A DNA stretch of 46,750 bases from JAGXQV01 sp964527565. GTDB taxonomy: Bacteria > Pseudomonadota > Gammaproteobacteria > Burkholderiales > Sulfuricellaceae. Under the pieces are notes generated by a model. That model ran no database searches. It worked only from the letters and a program-made list of their open reading frames with translations, and was not told the origin of the DNA. Numbering within the stretch: the first letter of the stretch is position 1; each line of letters begins with the position of its first letter. The stretch lies in contig CAZGOY010000025.1 in assembly GCA_964527565.1 (NCBI GenBank), forward strand, positions 1 through 46,750, read 5' to 3'. The position numbers were made by a program, and so were the translations under genes. Positions 14,328 to 24,486 of this stretch are shown one piece after another.

Positions 14328-14909
14328 ATGATGGCTGCCAAACCGGGCGAAAGAAAACTGCAAATCCTGCAAGTGCTGGCACAAATGCTGGAAACGCCGC
14401 AGGGCGAAAAAATTACCACTGCCGCGCTCGCCGCCCGGCTTGACGTGTCGGAAGCGGCGCTCTACCGCCATTTCGCCAGCAAGGCGCAAATGTTCGAGGG
14501 CTTGATCGAATTCATCGAACAGACCCTGTTTGGCCTCATCAACAAGATCACCGTCGAGGAACAGGGCGGGGTCAAACAGGTCGAGGCCATCCTCTCGCTG
14601 TTGCTCGGCTTCGCCCAGAAAAACTGCGGCATGACGCGGGTATTGATCGGCGACGCGCTGGTGCATGAAAACGACCGCCTGCAGGCGCGCATCAACCAGT
14701 TGCACGACCGCCTGGAATCCACCCTCAAGCAGTCCCTGCGCATCGCCGCGAGCCAGAACGAAATTTCTCCCGAACTGGACGTTGCCGCGCAGGCCAATCT
14801 CCTGATGTGCTTTGTCGCCGGGCGCTGGCACCAGTTCGCCAAGAGCGGCTTCAAGCGCGACCCCAAGGAATACTGGGCGGCGCAATGGCCGCTGCTGCTG
14901 CCGCGCTAA
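14328..14909 (+). CDS. slmA: Nucleoid occlusion factor SlmA (TetR family)
   Basis: A 193-residue TetR-like protein. The helix-turn-helix TTAALAARLDVSEAALYRHFASKAQMFEGLIEF (about residues 30-62) and the tail RDPKEYWAAQWPLL are specific to SlmA, which binds sites on the nucleoid and blocks FtsZ assembly over DNA. Two start codons, 14328 and 14331, are possible. It stands alone between two REP doublets, so it is probably monocistronic. Confidence 0.92.
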   Translation: MMAAKPGERKLQILQVLAQMLETPQGEKITTAALAARLDVSEAALYRHFASKAQMFEGLIEFIEQTLFGLINKITVEEQGGVKQVEAILSLLLGFAQKNCGMTRVLIGDALVHENDRLQARINQLHDRLESTLKQSLRIAASQNEISPELDVAAQANLLMCFVAGRWHQFAKSGFKRDPKEYWAAQWPLLLPR

Positions 14910-14963
14910 CGATCATGCAGGCGGTGAGCCAACACCCAAAATGATGAAAATATGTCACCCTTC

Positions 14964-15041
14964 GTAGGAGGGGGCTTGCCCCCGAGATTTTTGGCTGAAA
15001 ATACGCCAAGGCAAAAAGCTCGCGGCCAAGGCCGCTCCTAC
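14964..15041. repeat. REP doublet, type B, copy 2
   Basis: GTAGGAGGGGGCTTGCCCCC and, after 30 bases of AT-rich spacer, CTCGCGGCCAAGGCCGCTCCTAC form a paired REP unit between slmA and hslV. Confidence 0.88.
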
Positions 15042-15094
15042 GGATGGTTGTTTTTCACGTTGACTTGCTTTTCAACCACCACGGAACCGATTTC

Positions 15095-15631
15095 ATGGAA
15101 CAGTATCACGGCACCACCATCCTTTCCGCGCGGCGCGGCGCGCAGGTCGCCATGGGCGGCGACGGCCAGGTCACCCTCGGCAACATCGTGGTCAAGGCCA
15201 GCGCGCGCAAGGTGCGCCGCCTGTATCACGACAAGATTCTCGCCGGGTTCGCCGGCGGCACGGCGGACGCCTTCACCCTCTTCGAGCGTTTCGAGGCCAA
15301 GCTGGAAAAACACCAGGGGCACCTGCTGCGTAGCGCAGTGGAACTCGCCAAGGACTGGCGCACCGACCGCATCCTGCGCCGCCTGGAAGCCATGCTGGCG
15401 GTGGCCGACCGCGAAACCTCGCTGATCATCACCGGCAACGGCGACGTGCTGGAACCGGAGCAAGGCTTGCTTTCTATCGGCAGCGGCGGCCCTTACGCCC
15501 AGTCCGCCGCGCGCGCCCTGCTCGACCACACCGGGCTGCCGCCTGCGGACATCGTCAAGAAAGCCCTTACCATCGCTGCAGATTTGTGCATCTACACCAA
15601 CCAGAACCACGTCATTGAGGTGCTGGAATGA
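15095..15631 (+). CDS. hslV: ATP-dependent protease subunit HslV
   Basis: A 178-residue proteasome-like threonine peptidase. Thr-Thr-Ile-Leu at residues 7-10, after the short propeptide MEQYHG usual in betaproteobacteria, supplies the catalytic N-terminal Thr; GGDGQVTLGN, LAGFAGGTADAFTLFERFEAKLE and ICIYTN-like LCIYTNQNHVIE are family motifs. HslV needs the HslU ATPase ring for activity, and hslU normally follows immediately. Here a REP hairpin and then tex on the other strand follow, so hslU must be elsewhere or absent. Met at 15095 is chosen over upstream codons because of the family length. Confidence 0.94.
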   Translation: MEQYHGTTILSARRGAQVAMGGDGQVTLGNIVVKASARKVRRLYHDKILAGFAGGTADAFTLFERFEAKLEKHQGHLLRSAVELAKDWRTDRILRRLEAMLAVADRETSLIITGNGDVLEPEQGLLSIGSGGPYAQSAARALLDHTGLPPADIVKKALTIAADLCIYTNQNHVIEVLE

Positions 15632-15676
15632 TGGGTGCCGTCTCTTCCGGCAGGTAGTAATGTAGTACGACGGTAC

Positions 15677-15734
15677 GTGGGAGCGACCTCCTGGTCGCGA
15701 ATTCAGCGGTTCGCGACCAGGAGGTCGCTCCCAC
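15677..15734. repeat. REP hairpin, type A, copy 2
   Basis: A 58-base palindrome with arms GTGGGAGCGACC and GGTCGCTCCCAC, matching copies 1, 3 and 4. It is followed by CATCACGTTTT, also found after copy 3. It lies between the convergent hslV and tex genes. Confidence 0.9.
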
Positions 15735-15790
15735 ATCACGTTTTTTCGTTCCGCAACGGAAAAGTTGGACGGCATTCATAAAAATCCGGG

Positions 15791-18094
<2,304 letters not shown>

Positions 18095-18171
18095 GATGTT
18101 CCGGGAAAGGCAAAAAAGCCGCCATTTAATCATGAAACGGAGAAAAGGCGATGCCGTTGGCTTAACGGCAC

Positions 18172-18229
18172 GTAGGAGCGACCTCCTGGTCGCGAATTCA
18201 GCGGTTCGCGACCGGGAGGTCGCTCCTAC
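18172..18229. repeat. REP hairpin, type A, copy 3
   Basis: A 58-base palindrome in the 254-base intergenic region between tex and the ArsR-rhodanese gene. One base differs in the right arm (GACCGGGAGGTC). A type B doublet follows 50 bases later, so two REP families are clustered here. Confidence 0.9.
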
Positions 18230-18279
18230 ATCACGTTTTGACTTTTTCGCTGCTGTACGAAAAAGCTCGTGGCTACCGT

Positions 18280-18356
18280 GTAGGAGGGGCCTTGGCCCCG
18301 AGATTTTGATTTTTTCTCATCCGAACCAAAGAACTCGCGGGCAAGCCCGCTCCCAC
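18280..18356. repeat. REP doublet, type B, copy 3
   Basis: GTAGGAGGGGCCTTGGCCCC and the inverted CTCGCGGGCAAGCCCGCTCCCAC are separated by an AT-rich spacer. The following GGTTTTTATGAAATG also follows copy 1, so homology extends beyond the hairpins. Confidence 0.88.
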
Positions 18357-18387
18357 GGGGCTTGGTGGTTTTTATGAAATGATCGGG

Positions 18388-19050
18388 CTAGGCGGCGATT
18401 TCCCGCTGTTCGGCTTTCCATTCGGGGAAGCCGTCTTCCAGGCGGCGCGCGTGGAAACCGGACAGCCGCAACTGTTCCACCGCCTCGAAGGCCAGCATGC
18501 AGTAGGGGCCGCGGCAGTAGGCGACGATTTCCTGCTCCTTGGGCAGCTTGTCCAAATGTTCCGGCAGGGTTTCCAGCGGGATGTTGATCGCGCCGGGGAT
18601 GTGGCCGGCCTCGTATTCATTGGCCGGGCGCACGTCGATGACCATTGCTTCGCCGGCGCGCGCCATTTCCAGGAGCTGGTCGCGCTTCACCGGGGTCAGG
18701 CTGTCGCGGCGGTCGAAATTTTCGCGCACGATGCGTTCGACTTCCGCCAGGTGGCGTTCGGCCACGCCGCGAATGCCGCCCAGCACGGTGGTGATGGCGT
18801 CGTCGCTCAAACGGTAGAAGACCTGCAAGCCTTCCTTGCGCGATTGCGCCAGCCCGCCGTCGCGCAGGATCTGCAAATGGTGGGAGGTGTTGGCCACCGA
18901 CATGCCGGTGGCCTGCGACAGCGCATCCACGCTGCGCGCGCCCTGCGCCAGGGCCTCCAGCAACTCCAGGCGGTTGGCGCTGCCCAGCGCCTTGGCGACG
19001 CGGGCGAATTGTTCGAAAAGCCTTTTTTTGGGGGAGAGATCGGAAGACAT
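18388..19050 (-). CDS. ArsR-family regulator fused to a rhodanese domain
   Basis: A 220-residue fusion. Residues 10-95 are an ArsR winged helix (ALGSANRLELLEALAQGARSVDALSQATGMSVANTSHHLQ). Residues 115-215 are a rhodanese domain with the active-site loop YCRGPYCML: the first Cys is the catalytic sulfur carrier, and a second Cys four residues on could pair with it. AGHIPGAINIP is family-typical. The fusion suggests a repressor whose DNA binding responds to persulfide or sulfur status. Met at 19050 matches the family; 19071 is an alternative. Adjacent genes give no obvious target. Confidence 0.9.
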   Translation of the reverse strand: MSSDLSPKKRLFEQFARVAKALGSANRLELLEALAQGARSVDALSQATGMSVANTSHHLQILRDGGLAQSRKEGLQVFYRLSDDAITTVLGGIRGVAERHLAEVERIVRENFDRRDSLTPVKRDQLLEMARAGEAMVIDVRPANEYEAGHIPGAINIPLETLPEHLDKLPKEQEIVAYCRGPYCMLAFEAVEQLRLSGFHARRLEDGFPEWKAEQREIAA

Positions 19051-19111
19051 GGGACGGATTTTACCGGTCAAAGCGCCGGATGGCGAATGCGTGCGAATCA
19101 GGGGAGCGGTG

Positions 19112-19858
19112 TCAATCGCCGCCGATCACCCCGGCCTGGTTGGTAGCGGTGTTGCCCCTGCCCGATGCGACGGCGGCGGCGTTGCGGGTGCTGGCCTCAA
19201 TGTGGGTGTCGCCCTGTATTTTCACGCCGCTGCCGATGTGGTTGGCGCGGTTTTCCGCGCGATTGCCGGTGCCGAGGTAACGGGGCGCGGAATTTTCGTC
19301 GGCGACGAAAGCGCTCTGCCCTTCCGCCACGCTGAAGCTGCCGCTGCGGTTGCTCAGGGAAATCTCGCCGCCATGCACGTCAACGCGCAGGCCGTTATTC
19401 AGTGTGGCCGTGTATTCCGTGCCGCGGATGCCGATGGTGGCCGCCGAGGTGCGCAGCGCGTAGCCGGGACGGTTGAGCTTGCCGATCATGCCGGTGAGGG
19501 TGCGCAGCCCCCCTTTCAGCAGGGTAAAGATGCTTTTGGCTTCGCGGTCGTTCTTGCCGGCGTAGGCATATTCATCCACGCGAAAATGGGAATGGGCTTG
19601 CAAATGCACCACTGAGCCATCGCTGAAACGAAGGGAAACGCGCCCTTCGTCGCCGGTGGTCACGGCGCCGCCCGCGTCAAGCTGCGCGCCCTTGCGCAGC
19701 GGGTGCGTCTTGCCGTCCGCCGACAGGATACCGCCCTTGCCGGACCACTCCGTGACGGCAGCCACCCCGGCGGCATTCGCGGCGGAAACGAATAGGCAGC
19801 AAGCCAGCATGAGCGCCCGCAGGAAGAGGGACGAGAAAGCGAGACAAGGTGAGTTCAT
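19112..19858 (-). CDS. Exported FecR-domain protein
   Basis: A 248-residue protein with a signal peptide (LFLRALMLACCLFVSAANA, cleavage near residue 29). The FecR domain follows: GGILSADGKTHPLRKGAQLDAGGAVTTGDEGRVSLRFSDGSVVHLQ and TSAATIGIRGTEYTATLN, described by position (about residues 40-175). No transmembrane FecR signalling segment is present, so it is probably a periplasmic or surface protein of the large stand-alone FecR group and not an iron signal transducer. The C-terminus is Asn/Ala-rich (NTATNQAGVIGGD). No sigma factor or TonB receptor gene is adjacent. Confidence 0.85.
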   Translation of the reverse strand: MNSPCLAFSSLFLRALMLACCLFVSAANAAGVAAVTEWSGKGGILSADGKTHPLRKGAQLDAGGAVTTGDEGRVSLRFSDGSVVHLQAHSHFRVDEYAYAGKNDREAKSIFTLLKGGLRTLTGMIGKLNRPGYALRTSAATIGIRGTEYTATLNNGLRVDVHGGEISLSNRSGSFSVAEGQSAFVADENSAPRYLGTGNRAENRANHIGSGVKIQGDTHIEASTRNAAAVASGRGNTATNQAGVIGGD

Positions 19859-19960
19859 GATCCTAATACCTGGCGCAGGGTTGATATTTTTGCATTATGC
19901 CGCCATTCTCTCTCTTCGGGGTCCCGCCTCGTTCAGCCAAGCCACATTAAAGGAGCCGCC

Positions 19961-20569
19961 ATGCAAGCCAAGCCCGCACAAACCCTGGAAACCATTCACG
20001 ACATCATCGCGCGGCGCTGGAGTTGCCGAGCCTTCGACGCGGCCAGGCCGGTGAGCCGCGCGCAGATCGTTTCCCTGCTGGAGGCGGCGCGCTGGGCGCC
20101 CTCCTGCTTCGGCGACGAGCCCTGGCGCTTCATCGTGTGGGATAAAAACAGCGACCGCGCCGCCTGGGAAAGCGCCTTCGGCCACTTGGTGGAATGGAAC
20201 CGGAACTGGGTGAAAAACGCCCCCGTGCTGCTGCTCGTCACCGCCAACAGCCTGTTCCGCAAAAATAACCAGCCCAACCGCTGGGGGCAATACGACAGCG
20301 GCGCCGCCGCCGAAAACCTGTGCCTGCAAGCCGTCGCCCTGGGGCTGGCGGCACACCAGATGGGCGGCTTCGACGAGGCCGGGCTGCGCACCGCGTTTGC
20401 CATTCCCGCCCAATACGCCTGCATGGCGATGATCGCGGTCGGCTATCAGGCGGAAGAAGATGTGCTCGACGATGAATTGAAACAGCTCGAAACCGCGCCA
20501 CGCGCAAGAACTCCGCTCGGCGCGCTGTTCTTCGAAAACGCCTGGGAACAGCCGGTGAAGACCGAGTAA
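19961..20569 (+). CDS. Nitroreductase-family flavoprotein
   Basis: A 202-residue FMN-dependent oxidoreductase. RRWSCRAFD (FMN phosphate-binding Arg/Ser), LEAARWAPSCFGDEPWRFIV and the C-terminal ALGLAAHQMGGFD are standard nitroreductase motifs. Substrates in the family vary from quinones to nitroaromatics, so none is proposed. DUF971 and thioredoxin-like genes follow on the same strand at 48 and 14 bases, so the three may be cotranscribed. Confidence 0.9.
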   Translation: MQAKPAQTLETIHDIIARRWSCRAFDAARPVSRAQIVSLLEAARWAPSCFGDEPWRFIVWDKNSDRAAWESAFGHLVEWNRNWVKNAPVLLLVTANSLFRKNNQPNRWGQYDSGAAAENLCLQAVALGLAAHQMGGFDEAGLRTAFAIPAQYACMAMIAVGYQAEEDVLDDELKQLETAPRARTPLGALFFENAWEQPVKTE

Positions 20570-20617
20570 GGTAAAATGCCGGTATTCAGGCAACCGAAAT
20601 CACCAAGGACAAGACTC

Positions 20618-21004
20618 ATGGCCGGACTCGATCAGAACCTCCCGCAACCCACTGAAATCAAGCTGCACCAGCAATCGCGCCGCCTCGAAATCGCTTTCGC
20701 CGACGGCAAACGCTTCGAGTTTTCCTGCGAATTCCTGCGCGTTTATTCCCCTTCCGCCGAGGTGCGCGGTCACGGGCCGGGGCAGGAAGTCCTGCAAGTC
20801 GGCAAGCAGGACGTGGAAATCACCCGCATCGAACCGGTCGGCAGCTACGCCGTGGCGCTGGTGTTTTCCGACGGCCACGATTCCGGGATTTATTCCTGGG
20901 ACTATTTCTACGACCTGGGCATCAACCAGGAAGCCCTCTGGCAGCGCTATCTGGAGCGCATGGCGGAAGCCGGTGCCAGCCGGGAAGGCAAGAAGCCTTC
21001 CTGA
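20618..21004 (+). CDS. DUF971 protein
   Basis: A 128-residue protein with the DUF971 / gamma-butyrobetaine hydroxylase N-terminal-like fold: PTEIKLHQQSRRLEIAFADGKRFEFSCEFLRVYSPSAEV at residues 10-48 and the terminal SGIYSWDYFYDLG are the conserved parts. Bacterial stand-alone members, including those linked to iron-sulfur or ubiquinone genes, have no settled function. Met at 20618 fits the family; the frame is open to 20576. Confidence 0.85.
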   Translation: MAGLDQNLPQPTEIKLHQQSRRLEIAFADGKRFEFSCEFLRVYSPSAEVRGHGPGQEVLQVGKQDVEITRIEPVGSYAVALVFSDGHDSGIYSWDYFYDLGINQEALWQRYLERMAEAGASREGKKPS

Positions 21005-21018
21005 TTGCCGGAAAAACG

Positions 21019-21276
21019 ATGAAACAGGTCAAAGTGTTATGTCCGCCCGGCGCGCTCTGCGACGCGACGGTCCGCCTGCTCGAAAAAGCTGCCGATGCGA
21101 TGCGCGAGCAGATCGAACTGGAGGTGATTACCGGGGCCGCAGAAATCCAGGCCGCTGGTGTGAACGCTACGCCTGCCGTAATGGTTGAAGGCTGGCTGGT
21201 GCATAGCGGCAGCGTGCCCTCCCAAGGCAGGGCGGAAGGCTGGTTTTCCACCGGGGGCGACAGCTGCTGCGGCTGA
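21019..21276 (+). CDS. Small thioredoxin-like (thioredoxin_3) protein
   Basis: An 85-residue protein. LEVITGAAEIQAAGVNATPAVMVEGWLVHSGSVPS (about residues 34-68) contains the cis-proline TPA-V and the following strands of the thioredoxin_3 family. The usual CxxC is replaced by CPPGALC (Cys8 and Cys14) and the end carries CCG, so the redox chemistry, if any, is atypical. It lies 14 bases after DUF971. Confidence 0.72.
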   Translation: MKQVKVLCPPGALCDATVRLLEKAADAMREQIELEVITGAAEIQAAGVNATPAVMVEGWLVHSGSVPSQGRAEGWFSTGGDSCCG

Positions 21277-21332
21277 GCGGCCCCGTCGCGGAGAAGGCCG
21301 CCTAGCAGTCAGCCAACCTGAAACAACAGTAG

Positions 21333-21390
21333 GTAGGAGCGACCTCCTGGTCGCGAATTCAGCGGTTCGCGACCAGGAGGTCGCTCCTAC
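21333..21390. repeat. REP hairpin, type A, copy 4
   Basis: A 58-base palindrome, identical in its arms to copy 1, between the thioredoxin-like gene and the convergent ion channel gene. It is followed by CATCACG as in copies 2 and 3. Confidence 0.9.
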
Positions 21391-21447
21391 ATCACGCAAA
21401 TCTAGCTTGACTGTCTACTACTAGTTCCATTCTCCGACCGAGTTACG

Positions 21448-22302
21448 CTAAGCGGCAGCGCGCCCGCTTGCCAACTGCTCGCGCAATTGAGTCAGTTCGC
21501 TACGAATTGCGCCGAGCTCGGCGTGCAAATAATCGTGCTCGCATTTTTCGGTCTGCTCATGCTTTTCTTCCTCTGCGGCATGCTCAGCTTCATTGAAGCT
21601 TTGCATCGCATTGACAATAATGGCGATGAACAGGTTCAGCATGGTGAAGGTGGCCACTAGAATGAACGGAATGAAAAATGTCCACGCATAGGGGTATTTT
21701 TCCATGACCGGGCGCGAGATCCCCATGGACCAGCTTTCGAGCGTCATGACCTGGAAAAGCGTGTAAAGCGAACTGCCGAGCGTGCCAAACCATTCGGGGA
21801 AGGATTCGCCGAAGAGTTTGGTGGCAATCACGGCAAAAACGTAGTAAACCAGTAGCAGCAGCATCGCTATCGATCCCAGGCCGGGCAAGGCGCCCAGCAA
21901 GGCGGCCACCACGCGCCGCATCGAGGGCACGATGGTCAATAGCCGCAACACCCGCAGAACGCGCAAGGCCCGCAATACGGCAAACGGTCCCGAGGCAGGC
22001 ACCAGTGCAATCACGACGACGACGAAATCGAAAAGGCTCCAGGCATCGGTAAAAAACCGCCCACGCCAAGCGTAAATGCGCAACAGCAGCTCAATGGTGA
22101 ATATCGCCAGCATCGTTTGATCGAGTGCGATCAGGAGGGTGCCCCAGTCGGCCATCACGCTCTTGGATGTTTCCAAACCGAGCAAAATGGCGTTCATGAT
22201 AATCAACGCCAGAATGAAATTAGTGAACCACGTTTGCTCCACCAACTGCTGCACCGATGACCGAAGGCCACCTCCACCCAAGACGTTCTTTGCGGTATTC
22301 AT
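21448..22302 (-). CDS. Bacterial voltage-gated sodium channel (BacNav)
   Basis: A 284-residue single-domain six-helix channel subunit, expected to form a homotetramer. S1-S3 are residues 25-100; S4 (111-130, RALRVLRVLRLLTIVPSMRR) has arginines every third position, the voltage sensor. The pore helix and filter read TLESWSM (187-193), matching the LESWS/A sodium-selective filter of NaChBac-type channels. S6 is followed by an acidic neck and a Leu-heptad coiled coil (EHDYLHAELGAIRSELTQLREQL) for tetramer assembly. Its role is probably in motility, pH or sodium homeostasis. It is monocistronic. Confidence 0.92.
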   Translation of the reverse strand: MNTAKNVLGGGGLRSSVQQLVEQTWFTNFILALIIMNAILLGLETSKSVMADWGTLLIALDQTMLAIFTIELLLRIYAWRGRFFTDAWSLFDFVVVVIALVPASGPFAVLRALRVLRVLRLLTIVPSMRRVVAALLGALPGLGSIAMLLLLVYYVFAVIATKLFGESFPEWFGTLGSSLYTLFQVMTLESWSMGISRPVMEKYPYAWTFFIPFILVATFTMLNLFIAIIVNAMQSFNEAEHAAEEEKHEQTEKCEHDYLHAELGAIRSELTQLREQLASGRAAA

Positions 22303-22341
22303 TTAGCCAATCCTTGTTTAACGAAAATAGCACCGGAATTG

Positions 22342-22419
22342 CATAACCTCTGCGGGTCATCTCCGGCCTTGCGGCCTCCCCATAACCTCTGCGGGTCATC
22401 TCCGGCCTTGCGGCCTCCC
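22342..22419. repeat. 39-bp perfect tandem duplication
   Basis: The unit CATAACCTCTGCGGGTCATC continues with TCCGGCCTTGCGGCCTCCC and is present twice without mismatch (22342-22380, 22381-22419). The GGCCTTGCGGCC part is self-complementary. It lies in the 210-base gap upstream of the sodium channel, followed by the CATCCGGCGCAAT hairpin. Confidence 0.95.
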
Positions 22420-22423
22420 CAAA

Positions 22424-22460
22424 CATCCGGCGCAATGCCCTTCGGGGATTGCGCCCTACG
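22424..22460. repeat. CATCCGGCGCAAT hairpin repeat, copy 3
   Basis: GGCGCAAT (22429-22436) pairs with ATTGCGCC (22448-22455) around a CCCTTCGGGG core. It matches the copies behind the two DUF1640 sequences at 9.9 and 11.4 kb. Confidence 0.75.
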
Positions 22461-22512
22461 CGTGCTACGCGTGCTCACGGCAAAAGGGACATGAGTGTCA
22501 TTTTATCACGCG

Positions 22513-23004
22513 CTAAAACTTACCGTTATCCAGTTTCGTGAGCAGATCAGGCGTCGCCTGTTCGAAAGTGACGATGCGCTTGCCCTTGTGGTCCTTGAGA
22601 AATTCCTCCGCATCGGCGCGCGTTTCCAGCGGCACCAGTTCGTGACCCATGGGCCCGAGCACGTCGGAACCGATGACGTAGAAAGCCCTTTTCGCGTCCA
22701 CCTTGCCCAGGCCGTAGAATTCCGTGACGTAGAGACCGGCCAGGTCTTCCTTGCGGTGGCCGGGCGCGTATTTGGCGTATTCGTGCAGATATTTGAACAG
22801 ATCCTTGGCGCCGTCGAAATAATGGGCATGGCCGTCGCGATACAGCGCCACTGCCACCCAATTGGGATATTTCGACACCAGCATGCCGCACACCGGGCAC
22901 AAGTCCTTGACGCCGGGCTTGGGAACACCCGCCCCTTGGGCGGCGGCGAGCGCCGTCCACAGGGCGAGCAGCGCGGCAAAAATAAAATATTTGCCCTGCT
23001 TCAT
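22513..23004 (-). CDS. NosL-like copper-binding protein
   Basis: A 163-residue exported protein. A signal peptide (residues 1-23) is followed by the NosL-type metal motif CPVCGMLVSKYP (Cys36, Cys39, Met41), then AHYFDGAKDLFKYL, and the segment GPMGHELVPLETRADAEEFLKDHKG, which is characteristic of the NosL fold. NosL binds Cu(I) and supplies nitrous-oxide reductase in denitrifiers. No lipobox Cys is present, so it is probably periplasmic and soluble. It lies four bases after another NosL-like gene; nosZ is not in the window. Confidence 0.85.
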   Translation of the reverse strand: MKQGKYFIFAALLALWTALAAAQGAGVPKPGVKDLCPVCGMLVSKYPNWVAVALYRDGHAHYFDGAKDLFKYLHEYAKYAPGHRKEDLAGLYVTEFYGLGKVDAKRAFYVIGSDVLGPMGHELVPLETRADAEEFLKDHKGKRIVTFEQATPDLLTKLDNGKF

Positions 23005-23008
23005 GCCG

Positions 23009-23611
23009 TCAGCCTTTCTGCATCTGCATCATTTTCTTGCGGCGCTCCTCGCGCATCTTGCGGATCATGCTGACGTCCTGCGCCATGTCGCTGTAAGCGG
23101 CGAGCAAGGTCTGGTCGAAATCCGCCAACTCCCCGCCGTGGCTGGCCTGCGCCACCTTGGCGGTTTCCGCGCTGCCGAAGGCGACCTTGCTGCGCTTGGT
23201 CATCACGCCCTTCAGTTGGCTGCCCACCAGGAAAGTCGCCTTGCCCACCTCGATCAGCGGCTTGCTGTCGGCAGCAGCGGCCACGTCGGCCACGTAGATG
23301 CCCTTGGGTTCGCGATCGACGTTGAGCGACAGGCTGATCGCCGCGCAATGCAGCGAGCAGGTGCCGTCGGCGAGATCGTCGCTGTAATGCACCAGCATGC
23401 GCGAGTGGTGGAACATTTTGCGATCCATGCCGCAGTAGGGACACTTGGGATATTTGTCGATGTCGTTTTCCAGCGGCTTGGGGTCCGCCGCTTTTTTCGG
23501 GGTGAATTGCGCCGGAGTGCCGTCACCGGGGCAGGATTCGGCGGCCTTGGCCGGCAGGGCTGCCAAACCGGCAGCGGCAATGGAAAGTTTCAGCAGGTCG
23601 CGACGTTTCAT
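23009..23611 (-). CDS. NosL-like protein with a Tat-type leader
   Basis: A 200-residue protein. MKRRDLLKLSIAAAGLAALPAKA has twin arginines followed by a hydrophobic stretch, a probable Tat signal. The mature part contains CPYCGMDRKMFHHSRML (Cys57, Cys60, Met62, then His and Met residues) and GTCSLHCAAISL, both suited to copper binding, and a Met/Lys-rich tail. Tat export would imply folding with cofactor in the cytoplasm, which would be unusual for a copper chaperone. It is probably cotranscribed with the 22513 gene. Confidence 0.78.
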   Translation of the reverse strand: MKRRDLLKLSIAAAGLAALPAKAAESCPGDGTPAQFTPKKAADPKPLENDIDKYPKCPYCGMDRKMFHHSRMLVHYSDDLADGTCSLHCAAISLSLNVDREPKGIYVADVAAAADSKPLIEVGKATFLVGSQLKGVMTKRSKVAFGSAETAKVAQASHGGELADFDQTLLAAYSDMAQDVSMIRKMREERRKKMMQMQKG

Positions 23612-23671
23612 TTCAGTTTCCTTTCATGTCGAACAAGGGATTTCACGCGCGCCGGGCAAAATGCCGGTGCG

Positions 23672-23699
23672 CCGCACATTCTTCGCAAAGAACGTGCCG
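23672..23699. other. Hairpin between TauE/SafE and NosL-like genes
   Basis: CCGCACATTCTT and AAGAACGTGCCG can pair over a CGCA loop with two mismatches or wobbles. No T-run follows on the minus strand, so it is not a clear terminator; it may be a processing or regulatory site in the 167-base gap. Nothing else is recognisable in 23612-23778. Confidence 0.3.
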
Positions 23700-23778
23700 C
23701 TAGTCAAAACAATGCAAAACAGGGGGATACGCCCTGCACCAGCCGTGTCTTTTCACACAGACCGTGTGCGTTCCCCCA

Positions 23779-24477
23779 TTACCAGTTCGCCAGGTTGCGC
23801 ATCACGCTGTAATAGGCGATGCCCTGCCACACGGTGGAAACGCCCAGCGCGATGACGAACAGCGCCGCGCCCTTGAGCAGCCAGCCGCGCGTTTTCGCGC
23901 CCAGCTTGCCGAACAGGAAACTGGCCGCCAGCATGGAAGGCAAGGTGCCCGCGCCGAAGGCCAGCATCAACAGGCCGCCCTCCAGCGGGCTGGGCGCGGT
24001 GGTGGCCTGAACGGCCATCGCCATGGTCATGGAGCACGGCATCAAGCCGTTGAGCGCGCCGCCGATGGAAGCGCCCACTACCGGGCCGCGCTTTGTCGCG
24101 GCGGCAAACTGGCCGCGCAACCACTTGACGGGTGCGAAACTCAGGCGGTTGCGCACCGGCGAGACGCCGAGCAGGTCCAGCCCCAGCAGGATCACCACCA
24201 GCCCGGCGACAATTTGCAAAATGCCCTGCGCCTTGCCGATGATGCCGGTCTGCACCAGCACCGCGCCGACCGATGCGGCCATCAGGCCGATGACGGCATA
24301 CACCATGACGCGCGCGGCGTGATAGGCGAGATAGGGCGCTGCGCCCTTGGCGCCCAAGCGCAGGAAAAACCCCGACACCAAGCTGCCGCACATGCCTAGG
24401 CAATGCCCGCTGCCGAGAATGCCGGTCATGAAGGCGAGCCAGTAGGAAAATTGCAGCGCGTGGTGGCTGTGGTCCAT
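23779..24477 (-). CDS. TauE/SafE-like membrane protein (UreH-type)
   Basis: A 232-residue protein with six predicted membrane helices. GSGHCLGMCGSL (residues 23-33) and a matching GGALNGLMPCSMTM (139-152) give two symmetric Cys-containing motifs in the membrane, as in the UreH/CcdA-like branch of the LysE/DsbD superfamily, which includes proteins tied to copper loading of cytochrome oxidase. It begins nine bases after the PIN gene. With its copper-related neighbours, a role in metal or thiol transport is likely, but direct sulfite export is not suggested. Confidence 0.8.
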   Translation of the reverse strand: MDHSHHALQFSYWLAFMTGILGSGHCLGMCGSLVSGFFLRLGAKGAAPYLAYHAARVMVYAVIGLMAASVGAVLVQTGIIGKAQGILQIVAGLVVILLGLDLLGVSPVRNRLSFAPVKWLRGQFAAATKRGPVVGASIGGALNGLMPCSMTMAMAVQATTAPSPLEGGLLMLAFGAGTLPSMLAASFLFGKLGAKTRGWLLKGAALFVIALGVSTVWQGIAYYSVMRNLANW

Positions 24478-24486
24478 GGGGCGTGG

